Part shown: positions 1-8,547 of the stretch, piece after piece
Layout: every line of letters starts with the position of its first letter
How positions within the stretch are numbered: the stretch's first letter is position 1
Assembly (NCBI GenBank): GCA_964388275.1
Contig: CAYLZD010000052.1
Span: 1 to 17,574, forward strand
Direction: 5' to 3'
DNA length: 17,574 bases
DNA from: JARYLZ01 sp964388275
GTDB lineage: Bacteria > Bacteroidota > Ignavibacteria > SZUA-365
Position numbers and translations under genes: made by a program
The notes under the pieces: generated by a model
The model's input: the letters and a program-made list of their open reading frames with translations, nothing else
Told to the model about the DNA's origin: nothing
Databases searched by the model: none

Positions 1-154
1 TGAGCCTGAGGATCAATTTGTCCGGAATCAGGACCAGGGTGTCTTGCTGCGCCCATGCGTGGAATGCAGGCAACGACATGAGCATCATCGCAATGACGGC
101 GGAAAAAACACACCGGACTAAACTGTTAGCAGCGAGAGACGAAAGACGGGACAA
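1..154 (-). CDS. Partial exported protein, N-terminal end only
   Basis: An open minus-strand frame continues past base 1, so only the N-terminus is visible. It encodes a typical Sec signal peptide: an Arg-containing n-region, a hydrophobic core (VFSAVIAMMLMSLPAF) and a cleavage site after HAWA, giving a mature protein that begins QQDTLVLIPDKLILRL. The start is uncertain. TTG at 154 gives a signal peptide of about 36 residues and is my choice. An ATG at 235 in the same frame would add 27 residues in front and make the leader unusually long. The ATG at 88 would remove the basic n-region. None has a convincing Shine-Dalgarno. A sigma70-like promoter lies upstream at 291-319. The visible mature part is too short to assign a family; an outer-membrane or secreted location is inferred from the leader. 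Confidence 0.6.
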   Translation of the reverse strand, partial: MSRLSSLAANSLVRCVFSAVIAMMLMSLPAFHAWAQQDTLVLIPDKLILRL

Positions 155-290
155 GTTGGAGACTCGACAACATCCATCGCATGCACGGCGATCAGCAGAG
201 AGAGAGAACACCCGCAAGATGGAAGCATAACACATGACGTTTTGTGCATCGTAACCCCCGATAATGGATATGTAACTCCAGCCAAGCGGC

Positions 291-319
291 AATATCAAGT
301 AGCGTCGTCACTATGTCAA
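291..319 (-). promoter_or_regulatory. Sigma70-like promoter for the left-edge exported protein
   Basis: Read on the minus strand, a perfect TTGACA (plus 314-319) is followed after 17 bases by GATATT (plus 291-296), a 4/6 match to the -10 consensus. It points at the partial exported-protein gene, with an expected transcription start near 285. Spacing and position are right, but the assignment rests on consensus matching alone. Confidence 0.4.
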
Positions 320-457
320 GTCAAAAGCAAGCGCCCTATGCGAACACGAAATGCTCCAAGAACCGAATTCATCCGCCGCTGCCTCTCGCGACATGGCCTT
401 TGTCCCGGAGTTTTCACCGGGCCTATCCGTCGCGGGTAGAACCACCGATTATGCCGG

Positions 458-489
458 CAATATCAGTGTTTCGGTGTATCGGCGTATCG
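458..489. repeat. Degenerate octamer tandem repeat
   Basis: Successive 8-bp units read caatatca, gtgtttcg, gtgtatcg, gcgtatcg. The last three differ from their neighbour by one base each. The unit is not a multiple of three and lies in non-coding DNA. It resembles the short-period repeats at the right end of the window in scale but not in unit sequence. Confidence 0.5.
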
Positions 490-522
490 GGGATTTGCTC
501 TTCATCGCACCCGTCACTGTGA

Positions 523-549
523 TTTTGTGCCTTTTGTGCCCTTTGCGGC
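523..549. repeat. Nonamer tandem repeat (ttttgtgcc)
   Basis: Two perfect consecutive copies of ttttgtgcc (523-531, 532-540) are followed by a diverged third, ctttgcggc (541-549). It is non-coding and located just downstream of coaX. Short array, so chance cannot be excluded, but the same period recurs in other spacers of the window. Confidence 0.45.
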
Positions 550-591
550 TTATGTGATTTCACTACCCCGGTTCTCCGGATTCCTGCACCA

Positions 592-1356
592 TCAGTTCCC
601 TCCCTCCGCCCGCTCCGCATACTCCGCCGCGCCGTAAAGCAGCAAGTGTTCATCCATCACACAGCGGCGGCTCATAACCGCGGCGGCTGCGCGCATGCCG
701 CCCCCGGTTAGTATGACCGGAAAATCCTTCCCGAATTCTTGCTCCAGGCGGGTGGCGATTCCTTCTATCCCCAGCACTACGCTCCAATATACGCCCGAGC
801 GCAGCGAGCCGGTGGTGCTGCGCGCCAACAAAGGCGGCGCTTGCTCCGGCAGCCCGGGAAGCGGCAGCTGCGCGGTCTCCGTGTTCAGCGCTCGCAGCGC
901 CGCGGCCATGCCGGGGAAAATGCATCCCCCGGCGAAGGCCCCATTCCGGTCGATCACGTTTACCGTCACCGCCGTTCCGAAATCCACGGCAACGATGGGA
1001 TAGCCGTGCTTCAAGCGCGCGCCCAGAAGCACGCACAACCTGTCGGCGCCGAGATCCGAAACCGGCTCGTAGCGGATCTTCATCCAATCCACTCTCTCCG
1101 GCTTCACCTGCAAGGGAGCCGTTCCGCACGCCTCGATGCATGCCGAGACGGCCGCCTCGACGGCTGCGGGAACGACGGAGCACAGCACGATTCGAGGCTG
1201 CGGAAAAGCGGCCGCCTGCCCGCGCATGATTCCCGCGAGGGTTGATGTGTTCAATGCGCGCGTCGGAATAATCGTTGCCGGACGCAGCAACTCTCCTCCG
1301 CCCATCGCCGCCACGCGGCAATTTGTGTTTCCGACCGCGATCACGATACAATTCAT
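592..1356 (-). CDS. coaX: Type III pantothenate kinase, motif-1 Asp replaced
   Basis: Phosphorylates pantothenate in the first committed step of coenzyme A synthesis; cytosolic. The 254-residue length is normal for the type III (CoaX) family. Visible hallmarks are VGNTN near the N-terminus, GADR at 103-106, the second phosphate motif DFGTAVT from D125, GGCIFPGM at 143-150 and LTGGG near 216-220. The usual first motif is D-x-G-N-T/S; here the residue at the Asp position is Ala7 (codon gcg), while D105 and D125 are kept. This may impair or alter activity. The ATG at 1356 was chosen because it gives the canonical N-terminus and has a GAGG Shine-Dalgarno about 6 bases upstream; an open extension upstream overlaps rnr and is not family-like. 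It lies 7 bp after the rnr stop, so it is probably cotranscribed as the last gene of the operon. Assignment sure; full activity not. Confidence 0.9.
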   Translation of the reverse strand: MNCIVIAVGNTNCRVAAMGGGELLRPATIIPTRALNTSTLAGIMRGQAAAFPQPRIVLCSVVPAAVEAAVSACIEACGTAPLQVKPERVDWMKIRYEPVSDLGADRLCVLLGARLKHGYPIVAVDFGTAVTVNVIDRNGAFAGGCIFPGMAAALRALNTETAQLPLPGLPEQAPPLLARSTTGSLRSGVYWSVVLGIEGIATRLEQEFGKDFPVILTGGGMRAAAAVMSRRCVMDEHLLLYGAAEYAERAEGGN

Positions 1357-1363
1357 CGCGTCC

Positions 1364-3475
1364 TCAATCGAGCAGAATAAAGTCGAGCTGCCGCTCGGCG
1401 ACGTCCGCCCTGATGAGCCGCACACGCACCATGTCGCCCAGACGGTATCGGCGGCGCTTCCGCCGGCCTACAAGCTGTTTGGCCGATGAATCGAAATCGT
1501 AGTAATCGTCGCCCATGGAACGCACGTGCACGAGTCCCTCGGCGAGCGAATCGACCAGTTCCACGTACAATCCGTATGATGTAACCCCGCTGATGATCGC
1601 CTCGAACTCGTCACCGACGAAGCGGCGCATGTACTCGGCCTGCGCTATGCGCACCGATTCGCGCTCGGCTTCCACGGCCAGCCGCTCGCGCTCGGACGAA
1701 TGCCGCGCTATGTCCGCCATGTTTTGAGCGGAAGCGCCCCTCACTCCTCCACGCAGAAACCCGTCAATCAGCCTGTGGGCGACCAGGTCGGGATAGCGGC
1801 GTATCGGCGATGTGAAATGCGTGTACAATGCGAAACCCAATCCGAAATGACCGATGTTTTTCTCGCTGTAAACCGCCTTCGCCATCGATCGTATAGTCAC
1901 ATCCTGCACTACGGCGGATTCCGGCCTGCCGTCGAGGGCTTCGATCATTTTCTGGAAAGACTTCGACGATTTCGGATCGAGCCGAATATCGAGCCCCAGA
2001 TGCCTGATGAATTCGGTCAGCTCCCGCACCTTGTCCGGATCGGGAAGGTCGTGCACCCGGTAGATGAAGGGCGGCGTCGACGCGCGTCCGGTGATTTTGC
2101 GCGCCACCCCGGCCGCGCAGCGGTTGGCCAGCAGCATGAATTCTTCGATGAGTCTCATGCTCCGCAACCTCGGCCTGGGCCGCATGTCAACCGGTCTCCC
2201 GGCGTGATCGAGTTCTATCTTCACCTCCGGAACGGAAAAATCTATCGATCCCTCGCGGAAGCGCTTACGGGTGAGCACACGGGCTATTTCAGCCATCAGG
2301 CCTATCTCCCCGGCAAATTCACCCCGGCCGGTATCCATTATGGCCTCGACTTCCTCGTATGAGAAGCGCCTACTCGACCTGATGACGGACTTGCGGAATT
2401 CATGCGCCTTCAGCGCGCCGCGGGGCGTGACGGTCATGAGCACCGAAAACGCGAGCCGGTCCCTGCCTTCCTGCAGGCTGCAGAGGTGATTCGACAGCCG
2501 CTCCGGCAGCATCGGTATCACGCCGTTCACGAGATACACGCTCGTGCCTCGCTTGTATGCCTCCCGGTCTAGAGCTCCTCCGCGCGGCACGTAATGGCCG
2601 ACATCGGCGATGTGCACACCCAGCAAATAATTCCCCTCGGCGTCGCGCCCGATGGAAACGGCGTCGTCGAAATCGCGGGCGTCCTCGGGATCGATCGTGA
2701 AACAGACCTGATCCCGCAGATCAAGCCGGCCGCGGCAATCCTCCTCCGGTATAGAGGCCGGAATCGCCGCCGCTTCCTTCTCGACCTCCTCGGGGAAATC
2801 CTGCGACAGGCCGTAGCGCCGCGCAAGGGCCGTCATTTCAACGCGTGGATCGCCTCCTTTCCCGATCACTTCCACGATCCTGCCGTCCGCCTCGCCGTCG
2901 TCGCGCAAGCGCCCGGAAATTTCCACGACCACCTTGTCGCCGTCCCGCGCCTTCGAAACCGCGGCTTTGGGGACGGCCACATCCGGCATGGAGTTCCTGC
3001 CGTCGGCTTCGACAAAGGCGCGTCCGCGCCAGGTTTTCAGCGTGCCCACCACTTCCCTGCCCGCGCCGGAAAGGAATTCGATTATTTCGCCTTCCTCGCG
3101 CCCGCCTTCTCCCGTGGATCGCGCGGCGACGCGCACACGGTCGCCGCTGCGCGCGTCGCGCACGGCGCGCCTGGGAATGAAGATCTCGCGGGAAGGCGCG
3201 TCGAAGGGATGCACGAGACCCCAACCGTTGTGCGTTACCGTTATGACGCCGTCAACAGTCTCTTCCTTCCTGCGGATGCGCCATTTCCTGTTGTCTACCC
3301 TTTCTATCACTCCGGCTTCCTGCATCTCGCGCAGCGCCTTCTTCATTTCCTGATATTCCTCGCCCTGCCTGGCGAGCAGCAGCGCCCGGGCGAGTTCCTT
3401 CGTCTTGTAAGCCCGCGATGGATTGCGCTGAAGGAAATCCGCGATGATGCGGGCCGTGTCGATTTTCATTTTCAT
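1364..3475 (-). CDS. rnr: Ribonuclease R (3'-5' exoribonuclease)
   Basis: Processive 3'-5' hydrolytic exoribonuclease that degrades structured RNA and helps rRNA/tmRNA quality control. The 703 residues show the family order: an N-terminal winged-helix-like region (about 5-70), two cold-shock OB domains (about 72-205), the RNB catalytic domain (about 248-570) and a C-terminal S1 domain (about 620-700). The RNB signature IDPEDARDFDDAV carries the four metal-binding Asp at D262, D268, D270 and D271, with the spacing known from E. coli RNase R. A basic linker (GRRKRRRYR) sits inside the S1 part. The protein is shorter than the E. coli enzyme mainly because it lacks the long basic tail. The ATG at 3475 is 28 bp after the tamB stop; a second ATG two codons later is also possible. 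The only AGGAG is about 20 bases upstream, too far for a normal Shine-Dalgarno. Confidence 0.95.
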   Translation of the reverse strand: MKMKIDTARIIADFLQRNPSRAYKTKELARALLLARQGEEYQEMKKALREMQEAGVIERVDNRKWRIRRKEETVDGVITVTHNGWGLVHPFDAPSREIFIPRRAVRDARSGDRVRVAARSTGEGGREEGEIIEFLSGAGREVVGTLKTWRGRAFVEADGRNSMPDVAVPKAAVSKARDGDKVVVEISGRLRDDGEADGRIVEVIGKGGDPRVEMTALARRYGLSQDFPEEVEKEAAAIPASIPEEDCRGRLDLRDQVCFTIDPEDARDFDDAVSIGRDAEGNYLLGVHIADVGHYVPRGGALDREAYKRGTSVYLVNGVIPMLPERLSNHLCSLQEGRDRLAFSVLMTVTPRGALKAHEFRKSVIRSSRRFSYEEVEAIMDTGRGEFAGEIGLMAEIARVLTRKRFREGSIDFSVPEVKIELDHAGRPVDMRPRPRLRSMRLIEEFMLLANRCAAGVARKITGRASTPPFIYRVHDLPDPDKVRELTEFIRHLGLDIRLDPKSSKSFQKMIEALDGRPESAVVQDVTIRSMAKAVYSEKNIGHFGLGFALYTHFTSPIRRYPDLVAHRLIDGFLRGGVRGASAQNMADIARHSSERERLAVEAERESVRIAQAEYMRRFVGDEFEAIISGVTSYGLYVELVDSLAEGLVHVRSMGDDYYDFDSSAKQLVGRRKRRRYRLGDMVRVRLIRADVAERQLDFILLD

Positions 3476-3503
3476 GTACTGTGCCGCCGGGCGGCTCCTG
3501 ATT

Positions 3504-6500
3504 TCAGAAGGAAATTCTGTAGAGCAGTTTCAGTTCGTAAACCGCCGTCTCCGGAATGGAAGCGCCGGTTTCGAGCGTGGAACTCGTGGTTCTCCGGGAC
3601 GCCTGCATGACCATTCTTCCGAAACCGAAACGCGGAAAGAACATGCTCATCGGTATCTCGAAGGTGATTTCCGAACTGCCGAGATTGTTGATCTTGCCGT
3701 CGTAGGTGGCTATCACGCGTCCTATGCCGCCGGTGACTTTCAGACGCACGTCCCGCGTGTTGAGATTGCCGACCTCGAGCCGGTGGAATACGTTTTGTAG
3801 TCCGGCTTTCGCGAGGAACTCCGAGGCGGTGGACGAAATGATGGACGACGCCATCGCCGAGACTATGGCGTCGGTCTGGTCCATGATGCGGTTTCTGTCG
3901 CTCGAAGTCAGTTCGTCAGTAAAAAGACCTGTGAGTATGAAAGAGAAAGCGTCCGACTGCACGTCGCCCGCGCGCGGGCGGGACTGGCTTTCGGGCGAGT
4001 CCCAGCGCATATCCCAGGCGAGTTCCGGCTTCTCGCGGCTTCCGGTGATGTCGATCAGCACGTACACCTTTCTCGTCGCGCCGCTTTCCTGGTCGGTGTG
4101 CGAATCCGAATAAACAGCCCTGAGACGCAGATCGGGATTCGCCGGATCGCCCATGAACTCCAGGGATCCCGTCGCGTCGAAGCGTTTCCCTAGCATTAGG
4201 AAGTAAGACTCGGGGCCGAGAGAAACCGAGCCCGTGAATTTTCCGGGTCCGAGCGCGTTGCTGACCCGAAGCTGCTCGATGTTCAACCGGGCGTTGAGTT
4301 CCACCTGCGAGAGCGAACTGAAAGGCATGACGACGCGCAGCGGGCCGTCGGTCGACACCGCGATGTCGTAGCGGAGATTGAGCGACATCGCCTTCTCCCC
4401 GGCCTCCGACGTGTCGGCCTGTCCGGCGTCGAGCGCGCGTCCCATCAGGGAGCCCATGCGGGCGCGGCCGCCGCCGCCCAGTGAGGCCTCCTTTTCCTTC
4501 TGCAGATCGTCGACTTCCACGTAATTGATATTCTGGAATTGCTGCGGACCGCTGTCGCCGTCGCCGCCGGCGTAAGTGAGGTTGCCCTGCAGCACCTGGA
4601 CCACGCCGGACAGGTCGGAACCGTCAGGATCGGCCTTGAAACGCACCGGCGTCCCTTTCGTTGTGATGTAGAGGTCTCCGTAGACGCTGCGCAAGGCCGC
4701 CCGCGACTCCCTGCGGAGCACCTTGAGCTGGCCGTTGACCTCCGCGCCGACGCCTTCCAGCGCGAAGCCCTTCATTTTGATTCTGCCCTTCGCGGAAAGT
4801 TCGCCCTCGCTCCAGTCCGAGGGATCGTTGCGGACGGAGATGTCGTGTATGTTGATGACGTCCCCCTCGGGCCTGACGTCAAGATTCATCCTGTACCACA
4901 TGTTGTTCATCGCAAGGCGGCCTCTGGCGCCGCTCACCGAGAGGCGGCCGTTGTAACGCAGGTCGTCCGCCGGGCCGCTGACTTCGATATCGGCGTCGGC
5001 CGCTCCTTCGAGCGGTGAAAAGAGGCCGACGAAGGATTCCAGCAGCGCGAGGGGAAACTGCTTCATGCTGGCCCGGAGATTGGCGTCGCCCGTGACGCGC
5101 GCACCGCCTCCGGTGAAGGCGAGATGGACGGGCAGCGATCCCGAGGCGAAGAACACCGGAGGGCGGCGGATGCCGTCGGATGCCGTGAACAGTTCGGAGT
5201 AGACTTCGAGCAACTGCATGCTGTACGTAGCCTCGAGCTTGAACCTCTCGAAACGGAACTGTTCATAGCCCGGCCGGTCCACGAACAGTTCGAGGGCTAG
5301 CACGGGATTCTCGTCGTTTCCCCTGATGTCGGCGTCGAGAGACGCGATGCCGGACAGCCCTCCCCTCGCCGGATCGATTTCGCGGCGCAGCAGAGTATCG
5401 AGTTCAGCCATCGGCAAGCCCGACACGCGGATCTTCAAATCGTTGCCGCCCGCGAAGCCGCGTCTCCCGCTGATGTCTATGACGGCGCCGTTGCGGGCGA
5501 GTGTCAGCGAAGAAACCGTCAGCGAGGAATCGTCGATGCGCAGCCGCACCGTGTCGCTGTTGCTCCAGGCGCGGTCCATGTAGGAAAGCTGAAGAAGCGG
5601 CAGCGTGACCCGGTAGTCCGCCGAGGCCGTCGCTTCTCCGTCGATGCGCACACGCAGCAGCGTATCGAGCTGACCCCGGAGCTGGAAGCGCGGGATGCCG
5701 TCGGCGTAGGCGACCGAGGCCAGCAGATTCTTCAACTGCATATCCTGAGTACCCACCTCCTGAACGCCGCAGCGGACGTCGAGGGCGAGGTCGCGCAGAG
5801 GCTCCGCCGCTTTCAAACCGCGGAGATTCAGATCGAGACGCAGTCCGGCGGCGATCATGTCGCGGGCCGAGTCTATGTAGTAGAAATCGGATATGCGGGC
5901 GTTGGCGTCGACGTCGAAATTCGCCGCGCCGCCCCGGACGGCGCCTTCCAGGCCGCCGCGCGCGAAGAGAAGCTGCGCGCCGAGCAGCCGCTGCAAGGGC
6001 TCCGTGTCGCGAAGCTGCAGCGAGAATGCGGCGTTCATGTACGAAGCGGTATCGGCCGCTTCGGCGGGCGGCGCCGCTACGCGTCGGCCGTTTCTCGGAA
6101 CCGGCTTCCCGGCAGCGGCGATCCCTGTCGTCGAATCGCGTCCCGGCCCGATGCGCCGCAATCCGGCCGCTATCGAATCGGCGCGCAGACCCGCGTCGCG
6201 AGCGAAGCGCGGCAGGTCGAAGGCTCCTCGCAAGGAGAAGGTCAGGAGTCCGCTGTTCAGAGCAAGGCGGCGGTTCGCCCGGTCGCGCTGGTCGAGTTCC
6301 ATCCTCACAGTGTCCCTCCCGATGCTGTAATCGGAGAATCGGGAGGGCGCGAGAATGATGCGCGCCGTCAGGTTGTCTTCGGAGAGCGATACGCCGTCGC
6401 CGGACAATTCCAGGTCGAGATTCAGATCGCTTTTCAGGCCGTCGTCGTCCAGCGCCTGCGCGAGGTCCAGCGCCTTGCTGCGCAAGCGCAGGGCGAACGC

Positions 6501-8087
6501 GCCGATGCTGTCGCCGCGGAAGCGCATTTCTCCGGAAACATCGAGAGCGCTTCGGCCGAAACGGGCCGCGGCGGTCGCGCGCAGACTGTCGGGCCTGATG
6601 CCCGCTTCCGCGGTAAGCGTGTCGGTAGCGTATCGCTGGAAGCGGGAGGGTTCCGCGGACACACGGACGTCGGCCGACATCGAGCCCGGACTGAAACCGC
6701 TGCCTTTCATGACGGCCTTCAGGTTGAGGGAGGAAGACAACAGCGGCTGTCCGAGAACGCGTGAGAGATCGAGCTTGCGCGTCTCGACCTGGTAGCCGTA
6801 GGCGATTTCCGGTCCGGTGAGATCCATGTCGGCCTCTCCCTTCAAATCGCCCGCACCGGAACTCATGTCCACCTCGGAGTGAAAGGCGGCCGGAGTTCCC
6901 CGGTAAAGGAGTTTGTCGAAGCGCGCGTCGCCGAGGCCGGAATAATCCGGAAGCCCCAGTCCCGGGAGCACGGCCGCCACGTCGGCGCCTCTGATGACGC
7001 TGCCCGGCGAGGAGACGTCGATGAACAGTTCGCCGCCTCCGGCCAGATTGCGGAGTTCGCCCGCGAAGGACAGCCGGGTGTCCAGAGTGTTCAATTCCAA
7101 CTTCTCCACGGTGAGCTTCCTGAGCGAACCGCCGGCCGCCAGCGACACGGAAGGCGCCGAGCCGAGGAAGGAGAGGGACGGGAAGAAGTAGGCGAGATCG
7201 CGCGTGTCCACGGCCTCGGCTTCCAGCACGGCCGCGATGCTCCTCTGCGAGATGTCGGCAAGGGTGCTGTCGGCCAGTATGTCGGCGCCGTCGAGACGCG
7301 CCGAGAGCAGGAAACGCGAGCGCCCCGTGCGGAGCGCGAGATTCTCGACAGCGGCGCGCCGGCGCGTGATGAGAAGGTCGCCCGAGAGCGATTCCAGCGA
7401 GACAGGGCCGCTGTAATTTCTGAAGCAGATGTTGTCGATGGCGATGCGCTTCGCGTCGGGAGCGATGTCGGCCTTCATGCTGACGTCGAGATTGCCGATG
7501 AGCAGATGCGAGGGATCGAAGAGGGCGGGATCGGACGGTGCGGCCGTGGAATCCCAGACGGCGACTTCCGCCGAGACTATGCTCAGGTTGCGAACGATTA
7601 TGCGCCAGTCGAAGGGTTCCCCGCCGGGCGGCGTCTCGGTGGTGTCGCGCGAAAGCCCTTCGAAATTCCACTTCCCTGAAGCCCCTCTCGTTAGAGTTAT
7701 GCGCGGAGCGTAGAGAGTAATTTCGGATAGTTCGATCTGCTTCAACGGCAGGGCGAAAAGGTTGTAGCGCAGCACGGCGGTCGGCGTCGAGAAAAGCGGG
7801 CCTCTCTCCGTGGTGAAGGAAACATCGCTCAGTTTCCATCCCGAGAAGATATTCCCTTCCAAGCCGCCTATGCGCAGGCGGGCGCGCATGGAGGATTCCA
7901 CGGCGCCGGTGATCGCATCCTTCAGCAGGTCGCGGAAGAGCCTCGTCTCGGTGAACACAAGAAGCGCAATGAGCAGCAGAATGATCGACGCGCCCGTGAC
8001 GGCGAGCCAGCGGGCTATCCGCGCGGAAACGGACCGCCGTTTTCGTGGCCGCGCCGCGGGCGCTTCATTATGGACAGTATCTGTCAA
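3504..8087 (-). CDS. tamB: TamB-family translocation and assembly module protein
   Basis: A very long (1527-residue) inner-membrane-anchored periplasmic protein of the AsmA/TamB family, thought to bridge the envelope and to assist outer-membrane protein insertion and/or phospholipid transport. It has a basic cytoplasmic N-tail (RPRKRR at 13-18), one membrane segment (about 27-46), an AsmA-like start (RIGGLEGNIFSGWKLSDVSF), a long stretch of repetitive beta-strand sequence, and a C-terminal TamB (DUF490) domain with typical G-x-x-x-F-x-x-T-G-S-L motifs (VSLGPESYFLMLGKRFDATG). It ends in an aromatic strand, LKLLYRISF. The start codon is TTG at 8087, the first possible start after an in-frame stop at 8129-8127; it overlaps the end of rfaE2 by 20 bp. 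No Shine-Dalgarno is seen, so translational coupling is likely. No TamA/BamA partner lies in the window. Family sure, start uncertain. Confidence 0.9.
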   Translation of the reverse strand: MTDTVHNEAPAARPRKRRSVSARIARWLAVTGASIILLLIALLVFTETRLFRDLLKDAITGAVESSMRARLRIGGLEGNIFSGWKLSDVSFTTERGPLFSTPTAVLRYNLFALPLKQIELSEITLYAPRITLTRGASGKWNFEGLSRDTTETPPGGEPFDWRIIVRNLSIVSAEVAVWDSTAAPSDPALFDPSHLLIGNLDVSMKADIAPDAKRIAIDNICFRNYSGPVSLESLSGDLLITRRRAAVENLALRTGRSRFLLSARLDGADILADSTLADISQRSIAAVLEAEAVDTRDLAYFFPSLSFLGSAPSVSLAAGGSLRKLTVEKLELNTLDTRLSFAGELRNLAGGGELFIDVSSPGSVIRGADVAAVLPGLGLPDYSGLGDARFDKLLYRGTPAAFHSEVDMSSGAGDLKGEADMDLTGPEIAYGYQVETRKLDLSRVLGQPLLSSSLNLKAVMKGSGFSPGSMSADVRVSAEPSRFQRYATDTLTAEAGIRPDSLRATAAARFGRSALDVSGEMRFRGDSIGAFALRLRSKALDLAQALDDDGLKSDLNLDLELSGDGVSLSEDNLTARIILAPSRFSDYSIGRDTVRMELDQRDRANRRLALNSGLLTFSLRGAFDLPRFARDAGLRADSIAAGLRRIGPGRDSTTGIAAAGKPVPRNGRRVAAPPAEAADTASYMNAAFSLQLRDTEPLQRLLGAQLLFARGGLEGAVRGGAANFDVDANARISDFYYIDSARDMIAAGLRLDLNLRGLKAAEPLRDLALDVRCGVQEVGTQDMQLKNLLASVAYADGIPRFQLRGQLDTLLRVRIDGEATASADYRVTLPLLQLSYMDRAWSNSDTVRLRIDDSSLTVSSLTLARNGAVIDISGRRGFAGGNDLKIRVSGLPMAELDTLLRREIDPARGGLSGIASLDADIRGNDENPVLALELFVDRPGYEQFRFERFKLEATYSMQLLEVYSELFTASDGIRRPPVFFASGSLPVHLAFTGGGARVTGDANLRASMKQFPLALLESFVGLFSPLEGAADADIEVSGPADDLRYNGRLSVSGARGRLAMNNMWYRMNLDVRPEGDVINIHDISVRNDPSDWSEGELSAKGRIKMKGFALEGVGAEVNGQLKVLRRESRAALRSVYGDLYITTKGTPVRFKADPDGSDLSGVVQVLQGNLTYAGGDGDSGPQQFQNINYVEVDDLQKEKEASLGGGGRARMGSLMGRALDAGQADTSEAGEKAMSLNLRYDIAVSTDGPLRVVMPFSSLSQVELNARLNIEQLRVSNALGPGKFTGSVSLGPESYFLMLGKRFDATGSLEFMGDPANPDLRLRAVYSDSHTDQESGATRKVYVLIDITGSREKPELAWDMRWDSPESQSRPRAGDVQSDAFSFILTGLFTDELTSSDRNRIMDQTDAIVSAMASSIISSTASEFLAKAGLQNVFHRLEVGNLNTRDVRLKVTGGIGRVIATYDGKINNLGSSEITFEIPMSMFFPRFGFGRMVMQASRRTTSSTLETGASIPETAVYELKLLYRISF

Positions 8088-8547
8088 TGATCGTGCGAAT
8101 GATATTTGTCGACGACCGCTGCGGCGTCAGTGGAATCGTGATCACGCGTCCGCCGGCTTTTTCCACGGCTTCGCGGCCCACTATGTCGTCGAGCGCGTAG
8201 TCGCCGCCCTTGACGAGCACATCCGGCAGCAGCGCTTCGATCAGCCGGGCCGGTGTGTCTTCGTCGAAGAGCGTGACGAAATCCACGCAGTCGAGTTGCG
8301 CGAGCACGAAGGCGCGGTCGTCCTCCGGCACAACGGGTTTCTTCTCTCCCTTGATTCTCCTGACCGAGGCGTCCGTGTTCACGCCGACGATCAGGGCGTC
8401 GCCGCGGGCGCGCGCCGCCGAGAGGTATTCGCAGTGGCCCCGGTGAAGGATGTCGAACACGCCGTTGGTGAACACGGCCGCGCCGCCTGCGCGACGGATT
8501 TCCTCCCTGCGCTGAAGCAGTTCCTCGATACCGAGCACGAGTCCCAT
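8068..8547 (-). CDS. rfaE2: D-beta-D-heptose 1-phosphate adenylyltransferase
   Basis: Transfers AMP from ATP to D-glycero-beta-D-manno-heptose 1-phosphate, giving ADP-heptose for the LPS inner core. The protein is 159 residues, the normal size for a stand-alone adenylyltransferase (C-terminal half of E. coli HldE). The cytidylyltransferase-like signature is complete: FTNGVFDILHRGH with the HxGH motif at 35-38, NTDASVRRIKG (57-67), KGGDY (113-117) and the C-terminal RSSTNII (144-150). The ATG at 8547 shares one base with the rfaE1 stop (TGATG), a classic coupling overlap. The same frame stays open far upstream across rfaE1 and the hydrolase, but that stretch is not protein-like and was excluded. 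The gene ends with TAA inside the start of tamB. Confidence 0.93.
   Translation of the reverse strand: MGLVLGIEELLQRREEIRRAGGAAVFTNGVFDILHRGHCEYLSAARARGDALIVGVNTDASVRRIKGEKKPVVPEDDRAFVLAQLDCVDFVTLFDEDTPARLIEALLPDVLVKGGDYALDDIVGREAVEKAGGRVITIPLTPQRSSTNIIRTIIDRYCP

Larger units (their letters stand above)
155..591. other. Non-coding spacer between coaX and the left-edge gene
   Basis: No reading frame here looks like a real gene; the short open frames have no recognisable protein character. The spacer contains the candidate promoter at 291-319, an 8-bp degenerate tandem repeat at 458-489 and a 9-bp repeat at 523-549. Just after the coaX stop there is a weak CCGG-loop-CCGG inverted repeat (569-580) without a T tract, so no convincing terminator for the operon can be named. 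Confidence 0.5.

Noticed and set aside
18..230. Plus-strand 70-residue open frame
   Set aside because: Its composition is not protein-like, and the opposite strand encodes a clean signal peptide over the same bases.
404..421. CCCGG...CCGGG hairpin in the left spacer
   Set aside because: Five base pairs with an 8-base loop is expected by chance in GC-rich DNA.
569..580. CCGG-loop-CCGG as terminator of the coaX operon
   Set aside because: Only four base pairs and no T tract.
5404..7839. 811-codon minus-strand open frame inside tamB
   Set aside because: Arg/His-rich low-complexity translation with no domain; tamB has membrane segment and TamB motifs across the same region.
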